This document shows positions 33,863 to 43,135 of a stretch of 52,254 bases of DNA, in pieces (position 1 is the stretch's first letter; every line of letters starts with the position of its first letter). Under the pieces are notes generated by a model, which worked only from the letters and a program-made list of their open reading frames with translations, was not told the DNA's origin and did not search any database. This DNA is from Myxococcales bacterium (GTDB taxonomy: Bacteria; Myxococcota_A; UBA9042). The stretch spans positions 1 to 52,254 of the forward strand of contig SHZD01000012.1 of NCBI GenBank assembly GCA_009692465.1, read 5' to 3'. A program made the translations under genes and the position numbers.

Positions 33863-35227
33863 ATGAGCCGGCATCCCCTTCAAACTTGGCTAGATTCGGT
33901 CCCGGCCCGCACCGTGGCGATTCTGGCGCTTTCGCTAATCGCATCGGCGTGTGTAGGTGCTGGTGGCGGTGGTTCTGGCGGTGGTACTGGCGGGGCCGGC
34001 GTTGACCTTAGCCAAGGGGTTACGCCAACGGACGGTTCTGGAACGGCGGACACCGCACCAACCGGTTCTGACGCAGGCGCAACCGGCGCAGATGGCGGTG
34101 CCACCGGCTCTGACGGCGGGATGGCCGGCGACGGTCAAGCGACCGGTGATGGGGCCGTTGCTGCTGATGGCGGTGGCACTGCGGGCATGGATGGCAAGGG
34201 TGATGGGGCCGCAGTCGACGTGATCATGGTCGATGGCAGTAGCGGTGAAGGCGTAAAAACCGACGCCATTTCGTCGGACGTCTCGTCGGACGTCTCGTCG
34301 GACGTCTTGCCGCTCAAAGACGGCTCGACCGATAGCAGCGGCGACGGCGGCAGCAGCGATGTCAAAACCGACGTCATCGGCAGCCAAGACTGCTGCAAGA
34401 CCAGTTCGGCACCGGGCTGCATGGACCCGGCCATTGTCGAATGTGTGTGTGCTAAGGACAGCTTTTGTTGTTCAAACAGTTGGGACAATGTGTGCGTGAG
34501 CAACGTCAATGCGTTCAACTGTGGCAAGTGCGCGGCCGTCGACGGCGGCGGCACAGACGGCGGCAGCCCCGATGGCGGCAGCGACGTCGATTTTAGTGAG
34601 GTGTCCAGCACCCAGGACTGCTGTGTCGCCGGCAAAGCGCCAGGCTGCGTCAAAAAGGACGTCCAAAAGTGCGTATGTGCCCAAGACAACTACTGCTGCA
34701 CCACCGCTTGGGATAGCATTTGCGTCGGTAAAGTGACCAAGATGGGCTGTGGAGTTTGCGCTGGCGCCGACGGTGGCAGCACCGACGGCGGAAGCAGCGA
34801 TGTCAAGCCCGACAGCGGGGCGGTCGATGGTGGTAGCGCAGACAGCGGCAGCACCGCCGCCAAAGGCTGCACGAGCCCGGCCGACAAGACCTACTTGTCG
34901 CTTTTGGCCGAAGACGCGACCAAAGCTGCCAAATTTAGCGACGACGTCAAGAGTTGTTTACTGGCCAATATCTCCAAGCCAGACGAAGCCAGCGCCGCAA
35001 CCGCCATTGGCAAGTGCTTGGTTGAAGAAAAGAAACAAGGCGTAACAGCAGCGTGCGGCGGTTGCTACGGCATCCTTGGTCATTGCACCTTTGTCAATTG
35101 CGTAACGAATTCAGCGGAGTCTGGAAAAGCCAATTGTCTCAGCGCCCCGTCCGGAGCCCCGTGCGTGACTTGCATGACAAAGTTCGATTGCATCAAGAAA
35201 TCAGACAATTGCAAGGCTGGCCTGTAG
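33863..35227 (+). CDS. Cys-rich low-complexity surface lipoprotein
   Basis: A 454-residue lipoprotein with lipobox IASAC, then a long Gly/Asp/Ser/Ala-rich region containing tandem SSDV repeats. Two Cys-rich modules follow, of the form DCCxxxxAPGCxxxxxxxCVCAxDxxCC, separated by Gly/Asp/Ser linkers. The C-terminal part (about 345-454) has another set of Cys residues (CGGCYGILGHC, CLSAPSGAPCVTC). The modules recur in myxobacterial surface proteins; their ligand is unknown. The linker repeats are nearly identical in DNA and could vary in number. Confidence 0.8.
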   Translation: MSRHPLQTWLDSVPARTVAILALSLIASACVGAGGGGSGGGTGGAGVDLSQGVTPTDGSGTADTAPTGSDAGATGADGGATGSDGGMAGDGQATGDGAVAADGGGTAGMDGKGDGAAVDVIMVDGSSGEGVKTDAISSDVSSDVSSDVLPLKDGSTDSSGDGGSSDVKTDVIGSQDCCKTSSAPGCMDPAIVECVCAKDSFCCSNSWDNVCVSNVNAFNCGKCAAVDGGGTDGGSPDGGSDVDFSEVSSTQDCCVAGKAPGCVKKDVQKCVCAQDNYCCTTAWDSICVGKVTKMGCGVCAGADGGSTDGGSSDVKPDSGAVDGGSADSGSTAAKGCTSPADKTYLSLLAEDATKAAKFSDDVKSCLLANISKPDEASAATAIGKCLVEEKKQGVTAACGGCYGILGHCTFVNCVTNSAESGKANCLSAPSGAPCVTCMTKFDCIKKSDNCKAGL

Positions 35228-35258
35228 GCCGCAACAGTCGAACGCGGAGTACTTGGTT

Positions 35259-36917
35259 GTGGCAACTGATGCGTCGGCCAAGTCCTCAGCAAGTGCGCCT
35301 CTTGGGCCCGAGACCGGACTGCCCGCTCAGTGGGTCGATGGCCTTAACGACCAGAGCTTTCGCATTCTCATCGATTGCCTGCCGGCCGGGATGTTGGCGT
35401 ATCGCGGCGGCGTCGTCGTGTATGCCAACCTCGCTGTGTGCACCTATGTCGGCCTGAGCGTTGAACAGATTGTTGGCCGGCAAGTCGTTGAACTCATTGA
35501 GACACTCTTTGCGCCCGAGGAGCGAGTAGCCGGGCACGCGCGCTTGCAGCGGACGGCCACCGGTGCCGTGCTGCCACCCGTAGAACGCCGTGTGCGGCGC
35601 GCAGATGGCCACTGGGGCGTTGCCGAGTTGACATCGCTAACCGTTTCGATTGACGGCTTGGCCACCCAGTTGACTATTGTCCACGACCTGACGGATCGGC
35701 GCGCGATGGAAGCCAAAGTGGCGTCTGCCGACCGCATGGCCACCTTAGGCCGGGTAGCGGCAGGTCTGGCCCATGAGCTGAATAACCCGCTGGCGCACCT
35801 GCTGGGCAGCTTGGAACTGGCCTGCGAACGTCTGCCGGGTACCCAGTCGATGATCGACGAGCTGCGGGCTTCGAGTCGGGCGCCCAGTCACAGCGGTGAC
35901 ATCGAACAGCTGGCCGAAACGCTGGTCGAAATCGCCGCGCAATTGGGCGCTGTGGGTGCCTTCCTGAGCGAAGCGGCCCAGGGAGCGCGACGGGTTCGCG
36001 GCGTCATGGCCGATTTTCGTGCATTGTCGATGCCCAGCACGGCTCAGCCGCGGCCGATCGATGTGCGAGTCGCTTTGCGCTCAGCTTTGCGCTTGTCGAG
36101 TCACCAGTTGCAAGATGTGGCGACCTTGACCGAAACGTTGGCAGCGGTGCCCAGCGTGGTGGCCGATGAGTCGCGATTGTGTCAAGCGATCCTGTACCTG
36201 TTTTTGGATATTGCTAGTTATTTAAGACAATTACGGACGTCGCGCCAGTCCATTTCTCTGAACGTCCTGCACCGCTCTGGCACCGTCGCCATCGAGATTC
36301 GCGGTGCTCTACCCGCTCGCATCGACATGCTGATTGCCTCGCCAACGGGCCGGGCGCCGTCAGTGACGCCGACGACAGGCGTGCAGGTTTGTGCTGATAT
36401 TCTGCGCGGTTACGGCGGCGTGCTCCGGCCGATTGCCGACGAAGGGGCGTTTGGGATTGCGGTGTGCCTGCCGACGGCTCAAGCAGATGGCCGGGTGGGG
36501 CTGCCGCTTGAGGACGCACCCAAAGCGTTGCGCGGTAGGTTGCTCGTGATCGACGACGATGCCTTCGTGGCCGGCATTTTGCAGCGCATCCTTGGTGGCG
36601 AACACGAGGTGCTGGTCGAGACCAACCCACTGGCGGCGCTGCGGCGTTTGCTGGCAGGCGACAATTTCGACGTGGTGTTGTGCGATGCCATGATGCCAGA
36701 ACTGGGCGGACTCGAACTGTTCGGGCAGATTAAGTCGCAGTCGCCCAGCACAGCGCAACGGTTCATTTTCGTCACCGGTGGCGCTTTTGCAGCGAATGCC
36801 GATGAGTTACTGGCAGCTACGACGCGTCCCTGTTTGGGTAAGCCCTTTGATATTGTCAAGGTGCGCCAACTGGTGCGCGAGCAAGTCACTTCGCTGCGCC
36901 TTGGCACCGCCAATTGA
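35259..36917 (+). CDS. PAS kinase-like protein with degraded ATPase and intact receiver
   Basis: A 552-residue protein. Residues about 25-150 form a PAS domain, then a HisKA region with His172 in AGLAHELNNPLAHLLGS. The following HATPase-like region lacks its defining boxes: the N box position reads LYLFLDIASYLRQL with Asp for Asn, and no D-x-G-x-G or G-x-G-x-G motif is seen. The C-terminal receiver is intact, with Asp476 in LCDAMMPELGG and a final CLGKPFD Lys. It therefore probably cannot autophosphorylate and may act as a phosphotransfer or scaffold protein. GGAG lies 9 bases before the GTG at 35259; a TTG at 35253 is less likely. Confidence 0.85.
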   Translation: MATDASAKSSASAPLGPETGLPAQWVDGLNDQSFRILIDCLPAGMLAYRGGVVVYANLAVCTYVGLSVEQIVGRQVVELIETLFAPEERVAGHARLQRTATGAVLPPVERRVRRADGHWGVAELTSLTVSIDGLATQLTIVHDLTDRRAMEAKVASADRMATLGRVAAGLAHELNNPLAHLLGSLELACERLPGTQSMIDELRASSRAPSHSGDIEQLAETLVEIAAQLGAVGAFLSEAAQGARRVRGVMADFRALSMPSTAQPRPIDVRVALRSALRLSSHQLQDVATLTETLAAVPSVVADESRLCQAILYLFLDIASYLRQLRTSRQSISLNVLHRSGTVAIEIRGALPARIDMLIASPTGRAPSVTPTTGVQVCADILRGYGGVLRPIADEGAFGIAVCLPTAQADGRVGLPLEDAPKALRGRLLVIDDDAFVAGILQRILGGEHEVLVETNPLAALRRLLAGDNFDVVLCDAMMPELGGLELFGQIKSQSPSTAQRFIFVTGGAFAANADELLAATTRPCLGKPFDIVKVRQLVREQVTSLRLGTAN

Positions 36918-37015
36918 CTAAGCGAATCAAAACAACAGGCTCGCTTGCGTTGCGCCCGCCAGCGCGCAATCTGACCCCAATCCCAAGCCTTTTGAGCGAA
37001 CCGGAGCATTGTCCC

Positions 37016-38773
37016 ATGAATTTTCGCGCCCGCCTGGTTGCGGCCCGAGCAAAATCTAGTCGATTTTGCTCTTGGGCCCATTGCTTACTTGGTGGGTCGC
37101 AAACTCGCGACTTTGCAGGCCGACTCGACGCTCCGTTCCGTGCGCGGATCGGTCGAGTTATTCTGGCATGGGCAGCCGGAGTACCAGTGGCGACGGTCGC
37201 TGCTTTTGGCGTTGCCTCTGCCGAACAGGCCAAAGTAGCCATCCAACCGACGCCGGCGTGGCCCTTTCGTCAGGCTGCCGCCAAACCAGCGCCGCCTCAA
37301 AACCCAGGCGGCATCGGTTTAGTACTCGAAGCTAGGCCAGATGGGGTCTATGCCCAAGCGATGGTGGCCGGTGGTCCCGCGCAAAAATCCGGGATTACTG
37401 CGGGTGATCAGATCGTCCGTGTCGACCAGTGGCCGGCGCCTGCCGACGTCAAAGTGCCACAAGTTGCTGAACACATTCGTGGTACCCCGGGGACCACCGT
37501 CGAGTTGCAGCTCAAGCGCAGCGGCCGTGAGTTGACCGTCAGTGTGGTTCGTGTCGCCCTCAATCGCTTGTTTCCAGAGACGAGCAAGGACTTGTTGGTG
37601 GCCAAGGCTGGCTTTGCGCTGCTGGCGAGCGGCACCGCTCACACACTGGGCGTGCGTTTCGTGGACGACGCCAAGAATGGAGAATTACTGCGGTATGATT
37701 GGGCAATCGCGCTGCCGACTGAGGCCGCAGGAGGCACTGGCCATCAGCGCGGGCAAGGCGCCGTACTCATTCACAATCTTGATGGGGCTTCGATCCAAGT
37801 GGCCGACTGGAAAATAGAATTGCGACCGCAGGCCGACGTTGGCGTCATCGTTTCTGCCAGCAACTTGCCCGTGTTTGAGGTTGTCGGCGATTGGTTGGCA
37901 CAGGCTCCGCCGTGGCCGCTGGTCGTCAAGCCGCGGACATCCGTGGCGAAAAGAGCCGCGCGTTGGCAAGGACCGGCGTTGGTCAAAGTGCAGCTGCTGG
38001 CCGACGGCAAGCCGCTGACCAAGGTGCGGGCGACTTTTCGACTGGGCGATGCTTCGGCGCAAGCACTGGAAACGACGACGCAAACGTCGGGGACAGATGG
38101 GGTAGTCGCCATCCCCGCTCCAAATGGGTTGTACCGCGTGCAGGCTCTGGTCGCGTCGGCCAGTGGGGCGGGTAGCGACGTGTTCGTCACCCACGATTTG
38201 GAGCCCTCCACCGAACCGGTGCAAGCGGGGCAGGGTGCCAAAGGCCACACTGATCAGGTGCTGGTGATCAAACTTAAGCCCAAGCCGGCCGTCCCCGCGG
38301 CGCAGCTGAATTGGGCCAGCGATCCGCGTATCGGCCAAGGATTGCCGCCAATCGACGTTCAACGTTGGTTTGGGCTGGACAGGCAGCCCAAGTCCTTGGC
38401 GCGCAAGGTGTTACTGGTCGATGTGTGGGCGACCTGGTGCGGGCCGTGCAAGATGACGGCGCCACTGGTTGCCGAGTTGCACGCGCGATTGGCCAGCAAA
38501 GGCCTAGTGACGGTGGCGCTAAGCGTCGACAAAGACGAGACCGCCATTGTCGAATACGCCAAAGACCAGTTGCCGGGAGGCGTGCCCATTGCGTGGGCGG
38601 GCCCCGACGCCATGGAGACGCTGGACACCGAGAGTGTGCCGACGTTCTTCGTGATCGATGCACTGGGCCGCATTCGCGGGGTTCACAAGGGGATGGGCTG
38701 GAACTTGAGCAGCGTCGAGGCGTTCTTGGAGACGTTGTTGCAGGAAGGCGCAGGACTGGAGAAAGCGAAGTAG
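37016..38773 (+). CDS. Exported PDZ-thioredoxin fusion protein (N-terminus overlapped by a repeat)
   Basis: About 585 residues. A PDZ domain lies near residues 65-150 (GVYAQAMVAGGPAQKSGITA, GDQIVRVD), a beta-rich middle follows, then a thioredoxin domain (about 445-575) with the active site Cys475-Gly-Pro-Cys478 in WATWCGPCKM and VPTFFVID. It should work in the periplasm as a thiol-disulfide enzyme of the TlpA type. Between the ATG at 37016 and the hydrophobic signal core (VILAWAAGVPVATVAAFGVA, ending ASA) lie about 40 residues encoded by an intergenic-type repeat. No other start codon exists in frame near the core. GGAG lies 10 bases before the ATG. Confidence 0.85.
   Translation: MNFRARLVAARAKSSRFCSWAHCLLGGSQTRDFAGRLDAPFRARIGRVILAWAAGVPVATVAAFGVASAEQAKVAIQPTPAWPFRQAAAKPAPPQNPGGIGLVLEARPDGVYAQAMVAGGPAQKSGITAGDQIVRVDQWPAPADVKVPQVAEHIRGTPGTTVELQLKRSGRELTVSVVRVALNRLFPETSKDLLVAKAGFALLASGTAHTLGVRFVDDAKNGELLRYDWAIALPTEAAGGTGHQRGQGAVLIHNLDGASIQVADWKIELRPQADVGVIVSASNLPVFEVVGDWLAQAPPWPLVVKPRTSVAKRAARWQGPALVKVQLLADGKPLTKVRATFRLGDASAQALETTTQTSGTDGVVAIPAPNGLYRVQALVASASGAGSDVFVTHDLEPSTEPVQAGQGAKGHTDQVLVIKLKPKPAVPAAQLNWASDPRIGQGLPPIDVQRWFGLDRQPKSLARKVLLVDVWATWCGPCKMTAPLVAELHARLASKGLVTVALSVDKDETAIVEYAKDQLPGGVPIAWAGPDAMETLDTESVPTFFVIDALGRIRGVHKGMGWNLSSVEAFLETLLQEGAGLEKAK
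37043..37163 (+). repeat. Dispersed repeat inside a coding region
   Basis: Same core family: a GCAAAATC/GATTTTGC hairpin at 37049-37070, then CCCATTGCTTACTTGGTGGG, TCGCAAACTCGCGAC, GCCGACTCGACGCTCCGTTC and GGATCGGTCGAGTTATT at the right end. It closely matches 6977-7080 in its left half and copies 2, 3 and 5 in its right half. It is read as protein in frame between the start and signal core of the PDZ-thioredoxin gene. Confidence 0.85.
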
Positions 38774-38896
38774 CCCGGCTCGAGAGAACAAATTGGCAGG
38801 GCTCGAGAAAACGCAATCACAAGGCTTGAAAAGGCCATGCAGCCCAAATTCACCACCGAAATTCCCTGCGACCCCCGATTTGGGATGCCAGTGCCC

Positions 38897-38934
38897 TGTC
38901 GCTCGCTGTCGCTCGCTGTCGCTCGCTGTCGCTT
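38897..38934. repeat. Short tandem array of a 10-bp unit
   Basis: Three full copies and one partial copy of TGTCGCTCGC. It lies about 120 bases after the PDZ-thioredoxin stop. The stretch from 38774 to 38890 also has GGCTCGAGAGAAC, GGCTCGAGAAAAC and GGCTTGAAAAG, three loosely similar segments about 27 bases apart, but no gene. Confidence 0.85.
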
Positions 38935-38961
38935 GACAAGGAGCAAGGGGCTTGACGACTG

Positions 38962-39034
38962 AGGCGTACTTGCGTACGCCGCAAGGAGGAAAGCGCCGCA
39001 GCGACGCAGAGATGCGCCCAAAGCGGGGGATCGC
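38962..39034. repeat. Family C repeat, copy 1
   Basis: A perfect hairpin GGCGTAC-TTGC-GTACGCC (38962-38979) is followed by a 50-base segment including AAAGCGCCGCAGCGACGCAG and GATGCGCCCAAAGCGGGGGA. A second copy, on the minus strand and without the hairpin, is at 52057-52103. It ends about 12 bases before the DedA stop codon. Confidence 0.8.
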
Positions 39035-39046
39035 AGGCAGCCGCCT

Positions 39047-39688
39047 CTACGCCTTGGGCGCTTCTTGGGGCCGGGTCATCTTAACCATCGCCACATACGC
39101 CACGGCGAGCACCACTACCGCCGCCGCAATCTTGAGCGATTCGCCTTTGAGCACCTTGAGCAATCCATCGGGATCTTTTAGCAATTCTGGGTGATCGCCG
39201 AGCACCGACGCCCCAAACCAGGTGAGCACCGAGCACCACACCGCCGATCCCAGAAATGTCATCAACAAGTACGGCCCCACCGGCATGCGCACTAGGCCCG
39301 CAGGAATGCCGATCAAGTGGCGGACAACCGGCAGCAAGCGCGCAAAAAAGATGCCGCCAGTTTGGTAACGCGCCACAAAGTGCTCGGCGGCTTCAATTTT
39401 GGCTGGCTTAATCAGCACATACTTGCCGTATTTGACCAACAACGGTCGGCCGACGTACAGTGACAGCCAGTACATCACCGCCGCCCCGACGACCGAGCCA
39501 ATGGTACCGGCGGCGATAACGCCGAAGTAGGTGAGCTTGCCCTGCGACGCCCAATAGGCGGCCGGCGGGATGATCACTTCGCTGGGGATCGGCACGATAG
39601 TTGATTCCATCGCCATCAGGCCGGCAACGCCCAAGTACCCGCCTTCTAAGGATTTTTCAAAGCACCATTTGACGAGATCGTGGAGCAC
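39047..39688 (-). CDS. DedA/SNARE-associated family membrane protein
   Basis: A 213-residue polytopic membrane protein of the DedA/VTT family. It has the conserved entry motif (VPIPSEVIIPPAAYWASQG), a YWLSLYVGRP helix end, and the key segment FFARLLPVVRHLIGIPAGLV with its Arg residues, followed by two more helices. DedA proteins act in membrane lipid (undecaprenyl phosphate or phosphatidylethanolamine) flipping and envelope homeostasis. The GTG start at 39688 has AAAGGA 6 bases upstream; the longer upstream frame is not hydrophobic and was not used. Confidence 0.92.
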   Translation of the reverse strand: MLHDLVKWCFEKSLEGGYLGVAGLMAMESTIVPIPSEVIIPPAAYWASQGKLTYFGVIAAGTIGSVVGAAVMYWLSLYVGRPLLVKYGKYVLIKPAKIEAAEHFVARYQTGGIFFARLLPVVRHLIGIPAGLVRMPVGPYLLMTFLGSAVWCSVLTWFGASVLGDHPELLKDPDGLLKVLKGESLKIAAAVVVLAVAYVAMVKMTRPQEAPKA

Positions 39689-39976
39689 GGTTGTCCTTTC
39701 TTTTTCAACAGCTAGCGGTCGGTTGGCGGGTCGGCGCTCTTGGGCACCCAAACTGGCGCAGCGTAACGGCACAACGGCGACTGGGCAAGGTCTAGAGCTC
39801 GCCGCGCCGGATCCACCACAGCATTTGACCCCCAAGGCTGCGCCAACACCCGTCGACGCCGTGATCGGGGCCACGCCGCCCCACCCATGCACTAAAAACA
39901 GCCAACACTGGCCGCATTCACCGCAAAAATCGCCATTATCCCGCGCTGCCAAACTGGCGGCCACAACGAGGGACTC
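39689..39976. other. Divergent intergenic region between DedA and propeller lipoprotein
   Basis: 288 bases separate two divergent genes and should contain both promoters. No good -35/-10 pair, repeat or small gene was identified by eye. Confidence 0.35.
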
Positions 39977-41053
39977 ATGTCCAAGTTACTGTCCAAACTG
40001 CAGTTTTCCGCGCTCGTGGCGGCCGCGCTGTGCGTAGGGTGTACGCAAGCACCGGTGCCTGCGGCCCATTCAGAGGCATCCGCAGCGAGCCCGTCCGCGG
40101 TCCCCGCACCAGTGCAACCGGCCCCAGATCCAACGGCACTTGCAGGCAAATCCGTGCCCGCGATTGCGGCGCCCTCTGCCGTTTCGGGCTGGAGGCGCCA
40201 AGAAATTGCGGTTTTGCCATGGGGCGCGGGTCCCAATCAAGCCGGACGCGTTGCCCAAGGCGAGCAAAACCTGGAAGCGCCGATGGCGTTTGACGGTGAC
40301 GGTCAGGGTCGGGTCTGGCTGCTCGACCAAGTCAACCAGCGGATACTCGTACTACAAGTCGGCCAAACAACGCGGGTTATTCCAGCCTCGCGCACGGCCC
40401 AGGACATCGCGATTACTGCCAGCGGCCAGCCATGGGTGCTCGATCGGCTGGTCGACCGCAATGTCCAGTTGCTGGACCCTGTGACCGGCGCGGTGCAAAA
40501 AACGCTGTCGCTGACGGAGGCCACCATCACCGAGTCCGGGCTGTCGTCGGCGCTGTGGCAGCACGCTGGCAAGTTGTGGCTGGAAATGGAGAACACCTAC
40601 TTGATTGCCCTGGACGATCTGGCCCACCCCAAGCTGATGGGTCGACCCAGTCGCGACGGCAAGTGGCTGCTGAGTGCGCTGCGGGTGCCACCGGACAAGG
40701 TTGCCGTCGCTGGCAATGCCGTCGGTCAAAGTGCAACGGAAGCACCCAAATTGGCGCTGCAAGCCGAATTTCCGCTGCCGGTGTGGGCCATCGCCGAACT
40801 GGATAGCGATGCGAGCGGGCGGGTGTGGATCGTCGCCGATCTGGTGAAGTTCGGGCCTGATGACCGGCCTGTCGACCGCAAGCGCCAAGCTGTGGCGTGG
40901 AAGGAGGACGGCAAGGTGGCGGCCCGCCTCGACCTGTGCGCGCCGGTGGGCGCCGAAGAACAATTCCGCACCGCGCGGGTGCTGGCCGACGGCACGCTGT
41001 TGAACCTGTGCCGCGGGCCGCAAGGCATTGTGATCGAGAGGTTTGCCCCATGA
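39977..41053 (+). CDS. Predicted beta-propeller lipoprotein
   Basis: A 358-residue lipoprotein with signal core SALVAAALCVGC (lipobox LCVGC) and a Pro/Ala linker. The rest has repeats like those of NHL-type propellers: FDGDGQGRVWLLDQVNQRIL, ITASGQPWVLDRLVDRNVQL, LDSDASGRVWIVADL. Its stop overlaps the start of the NlpC/P60 surface protein gene (ATGA), so the two are translationally coupled and probably act together. The function is unknown. Confidence 0.8.
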   Translation: MSKLLSKLQFSALVAAALCVGCTQAPVPAAHSEASAASPSAVPAPVQPAPDPTALAGKSVPAIAAPSAVSGWRRQEIAVLPWGAGPNQAGRVAQGEQNLEAPMAFDGDGQGRVWLLDQVNQRILVLQVGQTTRVIPASRTAQDIAITASGQPWVLDRLVDRNVQLLDPVTGAVQKTLSLTEATITESGLSSALWQHAGKLWLEMENTYLIALDDLAHPKLMGRPSRDGKWLLSALRVPPDKVAVAGNAVGQSATEAPKLALQAEFPLPVWAIAELDSDASGRVWIVADLVKFGPDDRPVDRKRQAVAWKEDGKVAARLDLCAPVGAEEQFRTARVLADGTLLNLCRGPQGIVIERFAP

Positions 41054-43101
41054 GCAACCACCAGATGAACACTTATCAGCGGCACAAAATTTACATTTAT
41101 CAATTGATATTTGTTAAGTTATTGGCAGTGGTCGCGCTCGCCGTACCGATAAGCAGCCATGCTGCGCCCAACCCTATGACTGTCAATCAAATTTTCGACA
41201 TCGCCAAAACGGTGACTGGGTTTTCGTATTGGTGGGGTGGCTCCAAATGGAAACCGGGCGCGGCCGACATAGGCAAGTGCATCCCCAACGGCAGCAGCGG
41301 CTGCCCCAACTGCTCGCACACGGGCGCGTACGGCGCGGATTGCTCTGGTTTCGTCGGCAAGGCCTGGCAAGTTGACAAGCCGATGGCCCTCGACGTCGCC
41401 TACCATCCGTACAGCACCGTGCATTTCACCGGCCAAACGACGTGGTGGACGCACCCGCCCAAAGCCGACGCCCAACCCGCCGATGCCTTTACCTACAACA
41501 AAGACGGCGCTGGGCACATTTTCTTGTACGAAAAAGGCAATCCGTCTGGCAGCGTCTATGCGTGGGAATGCAAGGGCTGTTCCTACGGTTGCGTCTACAA
41601 CTTGCGCTCGATCTCGCCAGACTACATCGTCGCGCGCCGCAAATTGATCGAGACGCCGCCGGCCTGCAAGAAACACTGCGAAGGCACTAGCATTGTTGGC
41701 GAAGACTGCGGCAAGGTCGACTGCGCGGCCTATGGCGCCAAGTGTGTAGACGACAACTTGGGCGTGCGCTGCGTGTCCGTATTTTGCCCAGCCCAAGGCA
41801 CCACGACCACCTGTTTGCCCGATCCCAAGAACGCAAAAATCGCTACTTGCGTCAACGGTGCCCTGAAAGACGAGGCCAATTGTGGCGCTTACGGGGCCAT
41901 TTGCTCCACCGCCGTGCCGCCCAAGCCCAAATGCGTGGTGGCCTTGTGCGAAGACAACCCCAAGGCCGCGCCCAAAGCCGGCGACTTGTGCTTTCAAAAC
42001 AAGCGTATGACTTGCAACACGACCGGGGACATCAAAGACAACCCGTGCCCCGCTAGCTCGCCGTGCCAGACCGCCGCCGGCAAAACCGGGCCCGGCAGCG
42101 GCACCTGTGGACCCGTCGCCTGTGGTGATTGCAACGACAGTAACCCCTGCACCGACGACAGTTGCAGCAACGGGGCCTGTGTCCACAAGGCCAACACCAA
42201 GGCCTGCGACGACAGCGATGGCTGCACGACCGGCGATGTGTGCGCCAACTCCGACTGCAACGGCAGCGCCAAAAGCTGTGACGATGGCAGCGCTTGCACC
42301 GCCGACGCCTGCAGCAAGGGCCAATGCACCCACTTGCCCAATAGTGGTGAGTGCGATGACGGCAACGTGTGCACGACCGACAGTTGTGGCGGAAAAGGCT
42401 GTGAAAGTAAACCAAAAGATGGTCAGTGCGAAGACGGCGACGGCTGCACTTCGGGCGGCGCCTGCAAGAACGGCAATTGCTCCGCCGCAGCGGTCAAGCA
42501 GTGCGATGACGACAACGCTTGCACAACCGATAGTTGCACCAATGGCGAGTGCGTCTACGGCCCGAGCGCAAGCGATTGTGACGACGGCGACGCCTGCACG
42601 CTGGGCGACTATTGCGCCAAAAGTCTATGCTTGGCCGGCAGTTCCAATCCGTGCGACGACGGCAAAGCGTGTACCAACGACACTTGCGCAGTCGGCGCGT
42701 GCATCCATACCCCCGATCTGGCGAAGACCGTTCGCGCCTGTGAGGGCAATGCCGTGGTCGAGTCCAACGCTTGTAGTGGCGCGATGATCAGCAAAACTGC
42801 CTGTGATGTCAACAAACAGTGCGATGCTGGTGCGTGCAAGACCGCAGCGGAAATGGCACTGAAGGATGCCAGTGGCGACACAGGCGGCAGTAATTCAGCG
42901 GACGGCGGCGGTTCTGCACAATCGGACAGCTCATTAGGCGCTTTGGATGGTTCGGCCGCCGCACCCACTGGCAACGTCAGCAACGGTGGAAATTCAGCGA
43001 GTTCTTGCCAATCAGGCCGCAGCTTGCACTTCGGGACGCTGTGGTCGATAGTTGCCGTCTGCGGTTTGATTCTGGCGCGGCGGCGAAAGTTCGCTGACTA
43101 G
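41050..43101 (+). CDS. NlpC/P60-like surface protein with Cys-rich repeats and MYXO-CTERM-like tail
   Basis: A 683-residue secreted protein. After a signal peptide (core FVKLLAVVALAVPISSHA), residues about 45-180 form an NlpC/P60-type domain with Cys98 (GADCSGF) and His156 (GHIFLYE), the usual Cys-His pair of peptidoglycan amidase/endopeptidases. Residues about 360-580 carry many Cys-rich units (CDDGSACTADACSKGQCTH and variants). The end has a Ser-Cys motif (SASSCQSG), a hydrophobic helix (WSIVAVCGLILA) and RRRK, like a MYXO-CTERM signal. The ATG overlaps the upstream stop by four bases. The first 60 coding bases are unusually AT-rich. Confidence 0.88.
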   Translation: MSNHQMNTYQRHKIYIYQLIFVKLLAVVALAVPISSHAAPNPMTVNQIFDIAKTVTGFSYWWGGSKWKPGAADIGKCIPNGSSGCPNCSHTGAYGADCSGFVGKAWQVDKPMALDVAYHPYSTVHFTGQTTWWTHPPKADAQPADAFTYNKDGAGHIFLYEKGNPSGSVYAWECKGCSYGCVYNLRSISPDYIVARRKLIETPPACKKHCEGTSIVGEDCGKVDCAAYGAKCVDDNLGVRCVSVFCPAQGTTTTCLPDPKNAKIATCVNGALKDEANCGAYGAICSTAVPPKPKCVVALCEDNPKAAPKAGDLCFQNKRMTCNTTGDIKDNPCPASSPCQTAAGKTGPGSGTCGPVACGDCNDSNPCTDDSCSNGACVHKANTKACDDSDGCTTGDVCANSDCNGSAKSCDDGSACTADACSKGQCTHLPNSGECDDGNVCTTDSCGGKGCESKPKDGQCEDGDGCTSGGACKNGNCSAAAVKQCDDDNACTTDSCTNGECVYGPSASDCDDGDACTLGDYCAKSLCLAGSSNPCDDGKACTNDTCAVGACIHTPDLAKTVRACEGNAVVESNACSGAMISKTACDVNKQCDAGACKTAAEMALKDASGDTGGSNSADGGGSAQSDSSLGALDGSAAAPTGNVSNGGNSASSCQSGRSLHFGTLWSIVAVCGLILARRRKFAD

Positions 43102-43135
43102 CACTTGACCCACCCGCACGACTTGCAGGTGGGCC

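Noticed and set aside
38311..38829. Frame opposite the thioredoxin domain end
   Set aside because: Shadow of the PDZ-thioredoxin gene in a different frame.
40897..41049. Earlier start for the NlpC/P60 protein
   Set aside because: That segment overlaps the propeller lipoprotein gene in another frame; the ATG at 41050 gives a signal peptide and ATGA coupling.
42053..42415. Minus-strand Cys/Arg-rich open frame within the NlpC/P60 gene
   Set aside because: It arises from the complement of the Cys-rich repeats and has no independent support.
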